Below are positions 52,786 to 61,240 of a DNA stretch of 64,000 bases, piece after piece (within the stretch, counting starts at the first letter, position 1; each line of letters starts with the position of its first letter). The stretch lies in the NCBI RefSeq assembly GCF_000196115.1, contig NC_005027.1, forward strand, positions 310,001-374,000, in the 5' to 3' direction. The notes beneath the pieces were generated by a model, which was given only the letters and a program-made list of their open reading frames with translations, did not search any database and was not told the origin of the DNA. Made by a program: the position numbers and the translations under genes. The stretch is from Rhodopirellula baltica SH 1 (lineage in GTDB: Bacteria; Planctomycetota; Planctomycetia; Pirellulales; Pirellulaceae).

Positions 52786-53658
52786 ATGCCCGAGATGATC
52801 CCGACGCTAAAAAAGGAGGACTGGTTTCACCCCGACGGATTTCCGATCGTGGTCGAACGACGTGACCCGCAAGAGCCATTTGGCCTGCATTGCCATGAGT
52901 TCGCCGAGATTGTCATCATCACCGGCGGCAAAGGCGTTCATATCACCGGCGAAGACAGCTACGAACTGGTGACGGGAGACACGTTTGTGATTGGTGGCGA
53001 CCGACCACATGATTACTTGAACATGGACCAATTGAGCCTGATCAACATCCTGTTTGATCCGCTCGAGCTACCGCTTTCGATTGGCGATCTGCAATCGTTG
53101 TCCGGTTACCACGCGTTGTTCACGCTCGAACCGGCCTGGAGGAAGCGGCATCAATTCACCAGCCGCTTGCAACTCAACCCAGCGGAGCTGATCGAGACGC
53201 TTCGCTACGTTGAATCATTGGACCAAGAACTGAAACAACGATCGGCTGGTTTTCGAACGATGGCAACGCTCACGATGTTGCAATTGGTCACGTTCCTTTC
53301 ACGGTGTTACATCCGAACACGCAATCCCGAGAGCAAGAAGCTACTTCGTATTGCCGAGGCCATCTCGCACATCCAGCGACACTTCGATCGCCCGATCTCA
53401 TTGGATGACTTGGTCGAGATTTCGGGGATGTCTCGCCGAAATTTCATTCGCACTTTCGAAGGCACGATGGAGACTTCACCGATCAAGTATTTGATCCAAG
53501 TGCGAATTCAAGAAGCCAGCCGTTTGCTTCGAAGCACCGATCGGTCCATCACCGACATCGCCTTTGATGTCGGTTTCTCGGACAGCAACTACTTCAGCCG
53601 GCAGTTCCGCACCCACCTTGGTTTGTCGCCTCGCGAATACAGGAAACAAATGCGTTGA
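52786..53658 (+). CDS. AraC-family regulator (RhaS/RhaR-like)
   Basis: 290 aa from ATG 52786 (ATG 52795 is the alternative). The N-terminal cupin-type sensing domain carries [19 protein letters not shown] and [13 protein letters not shown], as in sugar-responsive AraC regulators. The C-terminal ~100 residues hold two helix-turn-helix motifs ([20 protein letters not shown] and [20 protein letters not shown]) ending in SPREYRKQ. It resembles RhaS/RhaR in layout and position, divergent from rhaA across 197 bases. It probably activates rhaA-permease transcription in response to the sugar (inference). Confidence 0.9.
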   Translation: MPEMIPTLKKEDWFHPDGFPIVVERRDPQEPFGLHCHEFAEIVIITGGKGVHITGEDSYELVTGDTFVIGGDRPHDYLNMDQLSLINILFDPLELPLSIGDLQSLSGYHALFTLEPAWRKRHQFTSRLQLNPAELIETLRYVESLDQELKQRSAGFRTMATLTMLQLVTFLSRCYIRTRNPESKKLLRIAEAISHIQRHFDRPISLDDLVEISGMSRRNFIRTFEGTMETSPIKYLIQVRIQEASRLLRSTDRSITDIAFDVGFSDSNYFSRQFRTHLGLSPREYRKQMR

Positions 53659-53697
53659 GACATGCACGGGATACCGGCGAGAAGATCGTTCTCCGCG

Positions 53698-54990
53698 TCA
53701 CGACAAATTGAACTGTTCGCAAAGTTCATCGATGACGTCTTGCTGCATCACCGACACGTCCCCGATCGCTTTCGCATTGATCACGGCTTCGGCGGTGGAT
53801 TCGAGCACTTCCAATCGATCGAACGCGTCCAACACCGTGGTTCCGGTCACCAACACACCATCGTTTTCAAGAATCGCCGCTGGGTTACGACTGCACACGT
53901 AGTCGGCAATGGATTTGTCGCCTGAATACTGGACTCCATAAGGAGCACGTGCCACGTCACGCAGGAAGACGTAGCTTTCCGGAATGGTGCGAACATCCAA
54001 GGGAACGCTGGTGACACTGAACGCCGTCGCGTTGACCGGATGAGCGAACACGATCGCTTGCACGTGCGGATGTTTTTCGTAGATCGCGCGGTGAGCGTTG
54101 GCGGCTCGACTGGCCAGTTTTCCGTATTCACGAAATTCGCCTTTGACCAGCACAAAGTCCTCCGCCCGCAGTAACTCGCGGTCTCGCTGCGTTGGTGTGA
54201 TCAGGAACGAATCGTCTTTCAAACGAGCTGAAAAGCTGCCTTCGGTGCTGATCAACAATCGCTGGCGGCAACCTCGACGCACAAACTCACACAGTTGCCG
54301 TCGTAGTTCTTGCTCTCGCGTGGTGGCAGCGGGCGGTTCGTAGCTGATGAAGTCAACGCTCCGATGCGCCGCTTGGTCCAATTGAGAATCATTGAGGTAT
54401 CGAACCTCGCCGATCTGCTTGGCTTTGATCAGCGTCTTGCCCGCGAATTCGAACGCTTCGAATCGTTGGAACGCGGATGCGAAGTCTTCCCCTGCCACGA
54501 CGACGCCGTGGTTTTCCAGGATCACGCTATCGCATCCGTCTTCGAACTGTTTCGCAATGCTGACCCCAAGAGCTTCCGTTCCCGGGCACGCGTAAGGTGC
54601 AAACCCGACTTTGCCGCAAACACTGTGTGCTTGGTGGAACAACCGCGTATCGGGTGTCCCGCGACAAATGCTGAAGGCGACCAACGCGACCGGGTGAGCG
54701 TGCACGATCGCTTTTACATCCGGTCGGGCTTCGTAGATCGCTTTGTGAAACGGGAACTCCGAGGATGGCGGGTGCGGGCCATCGACGGATCCATCGGCGC
54801 GAACGCAGATGATGTCGTTCCGTGTCAGGTTGCCTTTGTCGACTCTCGCTGGCGTGATCCAAATGTTGCCTTCGCTGTCTCGGATCGACAAATTGCCACC
54901 CGAAGTCGTCGTCATGCGGTAACGATAGATCCGATCCATCGTTTGCATGATTCGGTCCCGTGGATGTTGGACATCTCGCGAATGGCTCAT
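53698..54990 (-). CDS. Tandem class II aldolase/adducin-family protein, second half without metal site
   Basis: 430 aa from ATG 54990, twice the usual length (about 215) because the domain is duplicated. Half one (1-215) keeps the zinc site of fuculose/rhamnulose-phosphate aldolases: Glu78 (PSSEFPFH), His97 and His99 (VHAHP), His161 (LENHG). Half two (225-430) aligns throughout, but these positions are Ala296, Phe315, His317 and Asp377. The first half should cleave a 2-ketose (phosphate) into a triose and lactaldehyde; the second is probably structural or regulatory. It is 45 bases downstream of the aldehyde dehydrogenase gene, same strand. Confidence 0.87.
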   Translation of the reverse strand: MSHSRDVQHPRDRIMQTMDRIYRYRMTTTSGGNLSIRDSEGNIWITPARVDKGNLTRNDIICVRADGSVDGPHPPSSEFPFHKAIYEARPDVKAIVHAHPVALVAFSICRGTPDTRLFHQAHSVCGKVGFAPYACPGTEALGVSIAKQFEDGCDSVILENHGVVVAGEDFASAFQRFEAFEFAGKTLIKAKQIGEVRYLNDSQLDQAAHRSVDFISYEPPAATTREQELRRQLCEFVRRGCRQRLLISTEGSFSARLKDDSFLITPTQRDRELLRAEDFVLVKGEFREYGKLASRAANAHRAIYEKHPHVQAIVFAHPVNATAFSVTSVPLDVRTIPESYVFLRDVARAPYGVQYSGDKSIADYVCSRNPAAILENDGVLVTGTTVLDAFDRLEVLESTAEAVINAKAIGDVSVMQQDVIDELCEQFNLS

Positions 54991-55035
54991 TCTATTCCCG
55001 TCGGTGAAGGATCAATCAAAGGTTGGCGGAGGTGA

Positions 55036-56523
55036 TTACAGGGGGCGGACAACCGACGTGCTGCGGTAGTAATCCATCAGTGTTTCAGGCGATAGCACGC
55101 CGCCGCCCATGCCGCTTTTCTTGACGCCGCCGTAAGGCACACCGTGTGCGAACACGTTGTGAGCGTTGATCCAACTGTTGCCAGCGATCATCGATTCGGC
55201 GACCCGGTTGGCTCGTTCGACATCCGTCGTCCAAACACTGTTGGCCAATCCGTAGTCGGTGTCATTCGCTTTCGCGATCGCATCCGCTTCATCAGAGAAC
55301 TTCGCCAGGTAAGCCACCGGCCCAAAGATTTCTTCGCGAGCGGCGACGTTGTCCAGCGAACCGGCCAACAACGTTGGTTTGACATAGTTTCCGTTCAGCC
55401 CGTCGACGGTCGCGGGGCCACCACCGCAGAGACACTGAGCTCCTCCCGCTGTCCCCTTTTCTTGGTACCCGAGAACACGTTCTCGTTGCTTGGGATTCAC
55501 GACCGGCCCCATGTCACTGTTGGGGTCCAGCGGGTGACCGATGCGGACTTTCTCCATCAACTGTTTGCACTCAGCGACGAACTCATCGTAGATGTTTTCG
55601 TGGATCAGCCAACGCGTTGCATCGCAACAAACTTGCCCGGTGTGGAACGTGATCGCACCGACCAAGGCTTGCGCGGTGGCTTTGACATCGACATCATCGA
55701 AGACAACCGCGGCGCCCTTGCCGCCCAGTTCCAGTTTGACCGGCACCAAGTTGCGTCCACACGACTCACCGACCAAACGGCCCACTTCGGGTGAACCAGT
55801 GAACGACATGCGTTTGATTTCAGCGTTGTTGGTCAGGGCGGCACCCGCCGTTGCACCTCGGCCGGTGACGACATTGATCACGCCATCGGGCACGCCGACT
55901 TCTTTGGCCAGTTGAGCCAAGTAGATCGCCGAAAGTGATGTGTCTTCGGCGGGTTTGATCACCACGGTGTTCCCGGCAGCCAGCGCCGGTGAAATTCCCC
56001 AACCGATCAACAGGAACGGGAAGTTCCAGGGGAAGATGAAGGCACAGGCACCCCAAGGTTGTTTGACCGTGTAAGCATCGTGGCCGGGCACGTCCAGCTT
56101 CGTACGCTTTTCGACTTTGTCAGACAGACCAACGAAGTATCGCATCGTGTCGACAAAGTTCTGCACATCGCCGGCGGCTTGGGCTTCGATTTTGCCAGCA
56201 TCGAGTGCCTCGATTTGAGCGATGATCGCTTTGTGGCTCTCCACCGCATCGGCGAGTTTGAGCAGGATGCTGCTGCGTTCTTGCTGGGACAATCCAGCCC
56301 AAGCGGGGAACGCTTCGTTAGCAATTTCCACCGCACGATCAATCTCGGCCGCATTTAAATCGTGAATCTCAGCGAGCTGATCACCCGAGCCTGGATCGAT
56401 CGTTGCGAGCACGTTTCCCTGTTCGCTCGGGTAGTGCTTTCCGCCGACGAAGCTCGCCAGGGGGGATTGATCCAGGAACGATTGAACTTCGGGAAGCAAT
56501 GTGTGTTGGGTTGCGACGCTCAT
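55036..56523 (-). CDS. NAD(P)-dependent aldehyde dehydrogenase, candidate lactaldehyde dehydrogenase
   Basis: 495 aa from ATG 56523, the normal ALDH length. Catalytic residues are present: Glu265 in VKLELGGKG and Cys299 in TGQVCCDATR. Asn167 lies in IFPWNFPF; SFTGSPEVG and EEIFGPVAYL are further family motifs. Adjacent to the aldolase, it probably oxidises L-lactaldehyde (to lactate) from rhamnose/fucose cleavage; general aldehyde detoxification is an alternative. It lies 72 bases downstream of a sulfatase gene and likely shares a transcript with it. No encapsulation-type extension or shell-protein gene is nearby. Confidence 0.9.
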   Translation of the reverse strand: MSVATQHTLLPEVQSFLDQSPLASFVGGKHYPSEQGNVLATIDPGSGDQLAEIHDLNAAEIDRAVEIANEAFPAWAGLSQQERSSILLKLADAVESHKAIIAQIEALDAGKIEAQAAGDVQNFVDTMRYFVGLSDKVEKRTKLDVPGHDAYTVKQPWGACAFIFPWNFPFLLIGWGISPALAAGNTVVIKPAEDTSLSAIYLAQLAKEVGVPDGVINVVTGRGATAGAALTNNAEIKRMSFTGSPEVGRLVGESCGRNLVPVKLELGGKGAAVVFDDVDVKATAQALVGAITFHTGQVCCDATRWLIHENIYDEFVAECKQLMEKVRIGHPLDPNSDMGPVVNPKQRERVLGYQEKGTAGGAQCLCGGGPATVDGLNGNYVKPTLLAGSLDNVAAREEIFGPVAYLAKFSDEADAIAKANDTDYGLANSVWTTDVERANRVAESMIAGNSWINAHNVFAHGVPYGGVKKSGMGGGVLSPETLMDYYRSTSVVRPL

Positions 56524-56595
56524 ATTCTTTCTCGCTCAAACTTTCTGTGCGGTGAATGGGTTGAAATAGCAGTGTACAACGATTGTCGATGGACT

Positions 56596-58557
56596 TCATC
56601 GAGGCAGTGGGCGTTGGACGGGAAGCCCATCCAACAAACCTGGGCGGGCGGGCCCCGTTCGAAACCGGTACCAGAACGCTCCATCGTTCAAACCCCCGGC
56701 GGGTTGATTGCCAACTGTGATCCATCCCGGATCTGACAGCGCGAAATAAGTCGTGTTCGGCTTCAGTCGCGGGAGATCGTTGAATGTGATTTGTCGGGAG
56801 CCCTCGTCAGGGTGCCCAGGTTCAGGATCCGCTTGCCAAATGACCGTTTGGGTGTCACCGGCTTCGTACAAGCGAAGGGTTTTGCCGGTTGAATTCGCAA
56901 ACCGAATTGGCTTCGAAAAATGGAAGCTCAAATCTGTATCGCATGGGACATCCATCGCGGACATCGCAGGAACGGCACGCACATAAGCGGGCATGATCAT
57001 GCGAATGCGGTGGTATCCCCAACCTTCTTGATATTCCTTCAACGGTGCACGCCACGACGCAGGCATCTTCGTGTTTTCGCGCGCGAACTGGAACCAAGCG
57101 TCGCTCATCGCTGACAACACCTCGGGTTGCTCGGCCGCCAAATCCTGTGACTCCGCCGGATCGTTTTGAATGTCGTGCAGTCGCCACGGCCCATCACTGA
57201 TGCTGGAAATTTTCCAGTTGCCCTTGGTCAGTGCTTTGCCCGTTTGGTTGAAGCACCAAAATATCTCGTCGTGAATCGCGAAATCCGGCAGGTCAGGGTT
57301 TCGAAGCAAGGGCAGCATCGAATTTCCATAAAGCGGTTCCAGCTGGCGATCGCCATCATGAGTTGGATACGTCGCACCCGCCAATTCAAGCAGCGTTGGA
57401 TACAAATCCGTGACGTGCAATCGCTGTTTGCGAATGGCTCCTTCTTGTCCCGACAATTGCGCTGGCCAACGCACGATCAACGGCACGGACACGCCGCCCT
57501 CTTGCGCACACGATTTGTACCATCGGAATGGAGTGTTTTTCAGATACGACCAACCGTTGGACACAAACGCGTTGCTGCCGGGTTCCCACGGGATTTGTTG
57601 GTCGTAGGTGCGGATGTCGCCGTTGCTGTAAGCACCACCATTGTCCGCCATGAAGATCACGATGGTGTCCTCATCGAGTCCTTGGTCGCTCAAGTGTTGA
57701 AGCAATCGCCCGACGTTCCAGTCCAATCGATCAAGCATCCCGGCGTAGGCTGCCATGCGTCGGCTTTCTTGCTCTTGAATCGTCGCCGGCAACTCGTCCC
57801 ACCGTCGCACTTCTGCATCCGGCTGGGACATCACGTAACGTTCGTCGATCAAACCCATCGCGATCATTCGGTCATAGCGATCTCGACGCAGCTTTTCCCA
57901 ACCCGCTCGGTAGCGTTCGTAGTACTTTTCGACGCTCTCGCGAGGTGCGTGCAGCGGTGTGTGCGGCGCATTGAACGCGACTTGGGTGAAGAACGGTTTG
58001 CCTTGCCTTCGTGCCGAATCGATCTCTTCCATCGCACGGTCCGTGAACGCGTCCGAACTGTACCAGCCCTCACTCACAGGTTTGGGTGAATCCCGGTTCG
58101 TTTGAATCGCGGGTTTGCCTCGTTCGAAGCCGGTCCAACTGTCGATCGCACCGCCAAGGAATCCGTAGAAGGAGTCAAAGCCAGCGTCGAGCGGATTGTC
58201 GGGTTGATGCCACTTGCCCGAGAGCGACGTCGCATAGCCGGCCTTCTTCAGCAGACGAGCCACCGGTAGCGAACGTCGATAGTGATCCGACTGAGAATGC
58301 GTGTGGCCGGTCATCAGGCTGGTCCGCGTCACCACGCACATTGGATTGACGTGAAATTCGCTGAAGCGAACTCCATCGGCTGCCAACTGATCCAAATGGG
58401 GCGTGTCGATCTCACCGCCGTAGCAACCGAGATCCGAGTAGCCCACATCGTCCGCGATGATGAGCAAGACATTTGGCCGGTCCGCCGCAGAAACGTTTGG
58501 TTCAGCGGGCAGCACCAGCAACAGGGCGGCAGAAAGAAGAAACGAACTTCGCACCAT
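56596..58557 (-). CDS. S1-family sulfatase with non-canonical C-V-V-T-R site and C-terminal Ig-like domain
   Basis: 653 aa from ATG 58557, overlapping the upstream sulfatase stop by one base (TGATG), so translationally coupled. A signal peptide (SSFLLSAALLLVLP) ends near VSA. Core motifs: LLIIADDVGYSDLGCYGG and LSGKWHQPDNP. The formylglycine site reads C74-V-V-T-R78 where the consensus is C-x-P/A-x-R, followed by a normal TSLMTG. After residue ~540 an Ig-like/bacterial surface-type domain follows (DTDLSFHFSKPIRFANSTGK). It is likely exported; activity depends on whether Val at position three is tolerated. Confidence 0.88.
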   Translation of the reverse strand: MVRSSFLLSAALLLVLPAEPNVSAADRPNVLLIIADDVGYSDLGCYGGEIDTPHLDQLAADGVRFSEFHVNPMCVVTRTSLMTGHTHSQSDHYRRSLPVARLLKKAGYATSLSGKWHQPDNPLDAGFDSFYGFLGGAIDSWTGFERGKPAIQTNRDSPKPVSEGWYSSDAFTDRAMEEIDSARRQGKPFFTQVAFNAPHTPLHAPRESVEKYYERYRAGWEKLRRDRYDRMIAMGLIDERYVMSQPDAEVRRWDELPATIQEQESRRMAAYAGMLDRLDWNVGRLLQHLSDQGLDEDTIVIFMADNGGAYSNGDIRTYDQQIPWEPGSNAFVSNGWSYLKNTPFRWYKSCAQEGGVSVPLIVRWPAQLSGQEGAIRKQRLHVTDLYPTLLELAGATYPTHDGDRQLEPLYGNSMLPLLRNPDLPDFAIHDEIFWCFNQTGKALTKGNWKISSISDGPWRLHDIQNDPAESQDLAAEQPEVLSAMSDAWFQFARENTKMPASWRAPLKEYQEGWGYHRIRMIMPAYVRAVPAMSAMDVPCDTDLSFHFSKPIRFANSTGKTLRLYEAGDTQTVIWQADPEPGHPDEGSRQITFNDLPRLKPNTTYFALSDPGWITVGNQPAGGLNDGAFWYRFRTGPARPGLLDGLPVQRPLPR

Positions 58558-60206
58558 CAGTTGGCTCGCTTTGATGGGTTCGATCCGTCCATCGAATCAC
58601 GCAAAAACTGATCGCGTAATTCCCACCAACGATCCGCCATTTGTTGGACTCGTTCAGGATGCTTGTCCGCCACGTCGTTTTGTTCAGCCCGGTCGTTGGC
58701 CAGGTGATAAAGTTGCCAATCACCGTCTTCTTTGGACTCGTTGGCCGCGGTTTCGGAACGCAGCCAAGGAAAGGGGCGAGAGATGTTGGAGTGAATGATC
58801 TTCCAATCGCCCTGCCGCAAGGCCCAGTTGCCTTCGTGATAGAACCACAACTCGTCATGAATTGTGGCATCGCTGTCATCAAAAGACGGTTTCAAACTTT
58901 GGCCGCTCATCGGTGGGCCAGCCGTCTCGTCGAGCTCGACCCTGGCGAGATCCAGCACGGTCGGTGCAATGTCGATCGCGTGTCCAGGATTGGTCCGCAA
59001 CTCGTTCTTCGAACGAATTCCCTCAGGCCAATGAACGATGAACGGCGTCGAGATGCCTCCTTCATGCACCCACGTCTTGTGCCGACGGAACGGGGTGTTC
59101 GCCGCGCTGCTGAATCCAGGTCCCAAGCACAGATATGTCGCTGCCGAGCCGGGTGACGCGGAAGGATCGTGTCCTTCGCCACGGACCATGATCTCCGCAC
59201 TCGCACCGTTGTCCGACAGAAAACAGATCCAAGTGTTTTCGAATTGGCCCATTTCTTTCAACTGGGCGAGCACACGCCCGATCTCTTGATCCATGCGATC
59301 CACCATGGCCGCGTGGATCGCCATCTTGGTTGCTTGGAATTGTTGTTTCTCTTTGGTCAGCTCATCCCATGGCAACGGGCGAGTGATCTCCCCTTCGCCG
59401 AGCACCTCGATCTGGTCGGGAAAGGCATAAGGCGGACCGACCTCTTGCTCGATCGGGGACAGAGGTCCAACGTCCATCCCAAGTTCGCGTTGCCGGTGTT
59501 TGCGTTCTTCCCGCAGTGCATCCCATCCGGCGAAGTATCGGTCTCGATAACGCTCGATGTCTTCCGGCAAAGCGTGCAACGGAAAGTGGGGAGCGTGGAA
59601 TGCGAGGAAGTGAAAGAACGGTTGGTCGGCATGTTCCTCGGCGTGTTCCTGCAAACAATCAATCGCGTGTTGAGCGGTCGCGGTGGTCCGATAGAACTTG
59701 GGATCGCGGTTCTTCTTGCGGATCGAGTCAAAGAACCCCGGACTTCGGGTGGCTTCGTCGGAGAGATCAAACCCGTTGTCCGTTGGCTTTCCATCGATGT
59801 GCCATTTGCCCGAGTGATAGGTGCGATACCCAGCCGGACGAAGGTATTCCGCCAACGTCTGAGCCCAATCGGGGCGTTTTCCACCGCCGCCATATTGTCG
59901 CGTCGCCCCTGGCATGCTGTCACGACGCACCTGTTGTGGGTAATAGCCCGTCATCACCGCCGCTCGCGTCGGCCAACACCTCGCCGTGTTGTAGAACTGC
60001 GTGTACCGCAATCCGCCGGCAGCCAGCGCATCCAAATTGGGAGTCGCAATCTCGCCGCCATAACATCCAGGATCTGAAAACCCCAGGTCATCGGCCAGGA
60101 TCACCAAGAAGTTCGGTTGCTCGGATGCCATGGAGGAATTGCAAGCCACGCTCATCCAAGCGACTGCCATCACCCAAACCAGATTTCGCACGTTTCGAAA
60201 GTTCAT
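58557..60206 (-). CDS. S1-family sulfatase, canonical C-W-P-T-R site
   Basis: 549 aa from ATG 60206. The frame continues upstream to 60392, but that stretch is translated REP repeats, so it is excluded; the chosen start gives a signal sequence (LVWVMAVAWMSVACNSSMAS). C77-W-P-T-R81 followed by AAVMTGYYP is a canonical formylglycine site; LVILADDLGFSDPGCYGG and YHSGKWHIDGKP are the metal and substrate-side motifs. Likely exported, acting on a sulfated glycan. The stop overlaps the next sulfatase start by one base. The REP pair and the RAYT lie upstream. Confidence 0.9.
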   Translation of the reverse strand: MNFRNVRNLVWVMAVAWMSVACNSSMASEQPNFLVILADDLGFSDPGCYGGEIATPNLDALAAGGLRYTQFYNTARCWPTRAAVMTGYYPQQVRRDSMPGATRQYGGGGKRPDWAQTLAEYLRPAGYRTYHSGKWHIDGKPTDNGFDLSDEATRSPGFFDSIRKKNRDPKFYRTTATAQHAIDCLQEHAEEHADQPFFHFLAFHAPHFPLHALPEDIERYRDRYFAGWDALREERKHRQRELGMDVGPLSPIEQEVGPPYAFPDQIEVLGEGEITRPLPWDELTKEKQQFQATKMAIHAAMVDRMDQEIGRVLAQLKEMGQFENTWICFLSDNGASAEIMVRGEGHDPSASPGSAATYLCLGPGFSSAANTPFRRHKTWVHEGGISTPFIVHWPEGIRSKNELRTNPGHAIDIAPTVLDLARVELDETAGPPMSGQSLKPSFDDSDATIHDELWFYHEGNWALRQGDWKIIHSNISRPFPWLRSETAANESKEDGDWQLYHLANDRAEQNDVADKHPERVQQMADRWWELRDQFLRDSMDGSNPSKRAN

Positions 60207-60253
60207 CTCAGTTGTCTCTAGAGGTTGATTGCAATGTTTTGCAGGTGGTGTCC

Positions 60254-60366
60254 CGTAGGTTGGGCTTCCAAGCCCGACCAAAAAAAAGACGCTGTTCTCC
60301 CGACGGTCTAGGAAGACCATCGTACTGTTTGATTGGTGACGGTCTCGGAAGACCATCGTACGGTTT
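60254..60366. repeat. REP repeats downstream of the RAYT gene
   Basis: REP type 1 at 60255-60279 starts with GTAG and contains the perfect palindrome GGGCTTCCAAGCCC. REP type 2 occurs twice, at 60301-60330 and 60338-60366; each contains GGTCT and AGACC arms and, read on the minus strand, starts GTAC. The segment lies between the sulfatase start at 60206 and the RAYT stop at 60408. Confidence 0.85.
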
Positions 60367-60407
60367 CTCACGTTGCACTTGACCAGTCTCATCCCTCATT
60401 TCCCGTC

Positions 60408-61088
60408 TCACGAATCCCGAAAGCCCCAGCCTTTCGATTCCCAATCGGGGTGAATCCAGCGAACCCATTGCCGCTCTTCATAACCGGCCTTCTTTGGGTT
60501 GTTGCCGATGTACTGAATGACGCGATAGAGATGTTCTTCATCTCGGATGATTCGGTCGTGGCTTTCTTGCGTCCAAAGTGGACCCTCTCGATGCAGTTCT
60601 CGATTGACCATGCGGCTGACATACCCTTTCAAGTCTCGAAGAATCTTTTCAAGAAGGTGGTCACCCAAAGGTTTCATCACGAGGTGAACGTGGTTGTGCA
60701 TCACGCAATAGCAAGACGTGAGATAACGATCGTTTTGGAACTGCAACATCGACTTTGCCATCACATCGGCTAACGTAGGGTTCTCAAACACGCACTCGCC
60801 GTAGCCTTCGTCCAGCCAGGCTTCGGTACGGTGAGTGATCTGTTTTGCGAGCAGTTCCCAATCGGCGTCTGTTTGTGGTTGTCCGTTCGATCGCTCCCAT
60901 ATCTCTCGCCATCGTTGAAGGCTTCGAAGTTGATCTTGTGGAATCGAGTCTGACAGCCGAAATGTGATCGCATAGGTCGCTCCGGCCTGCCGCCAGTGTG
61001 GAAGGTGCCGGTGATAAGTTTCGATGGGCAGATCTGGGTGCAAACCGCGAAAACCGGGAGGAGCATTCAAGTGAAATGTTTCGCTCAC
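60408..61088 (-). CDS. REP-associated tyrosine transposase (RAYT, IS200-like Y1 family)
   Basis: 226 aa from GTG 61088, six bases after a perfect AAGGAG. The longer frame to 61190 would translate REP sequence and is rejected. The HUH motif is CVMHNHVHLVMKP; the catalytic Tyr is probably in LKGYVSRMVNREL, and EEHLYRVIQYIGNNPKKAG is the signature RAYT C-terminus. The early GATYAITFRL is the first beta strand of the Y1 domain. Known RAYTs cut and join single-stranded REP DNA at GTAG-footed hairpins; the flanking repeats here fit that target. It is not a classical IS: no second ORF is present. Confidence 0.92.
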   Translation of the reverse strand: MSETFHLNAPPGFRGLHPDLPIETYHRHLPHWRQAGATYAITFRLSDSIPQDQLRSLQRWREIWERSNGQPQTDADWELLAKQITHRTEAWLDEGYGECVFENPTLADVMAKSMLQFQNDRYLTSCYCVMHNHVHLVMKPLGDHLLEKILRDLKGYVSRMVNRELHREGPLWTQESHDRIIRDEEHLYRVIQYIGNNPKKAGYEERQWVRWIHPDWESKGWGFRDS

Positions 61089-61136
61089 GTGAGACTCCTT
61101 ATTCTGTTCGAAAGATCCTTCACGCCTGGTTCCTCG

Positions 61137-61240
61137 CAGGTTGGGCTTCCAAGCCAAGCACCCGTAGGTTGGGCTTCCAAGCCCGACCAAAACAGAGGAC
61201 GTTATTTTCCCGACGGTCTAGGAAGACCATCGTACTGTTT
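61137..61240. repeat. REP repeats upstream of the RAYT gene
   Basis: REP type 1 occurs in a partial copy at 61137-61156 and a full copy at 61164-61188; REP type 2 lies at 61211-61240. The final bases overlap the stop codon of the DUF1080-sulfatase gene (61239). The order type 1 then type 2 is the same as on the other side of the RAYT. Confidence 0.85.

Larger units (their letters stand above)
60254..61240 (-). mobile_element. RAYT transposase with flanking REP (BIME-like) direct repeats
   Basis: A REP-associated tyrosine transposase gene (60408-61088) is bracketed by near-identical ~77-bp direct repeats (60254-60330 and 61163-61240). Each contains a GTAG-footed palindrome followed about 20 bases later by an inverted second palindrome. 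This is the layout of a REPtron, a domesticated transposase with its repeats, and it sits among three sulfatase genes transcribed in the same direction. Confidence 0.75.

Noticed and set aside
53698..56523. Bacterial microcompartment locus for fucose/rhamnose
   Set aside because: Aldolase and aldehyde dehydrogenase fit such loci, but no shell-protein gene is in the window and no encapsulation-type extension was seen.
60207..60392. N-terminal extension of the sulfatase at 58557
   Set aside because: The extra residues are translated REP repeats and precede a good signal peptide.
61089..61190. N-terminal extension of the RAYT
   Set aside because: It reads through REP repeats, while GTG 61088 has a perfect AAGGAG six bases upstream.
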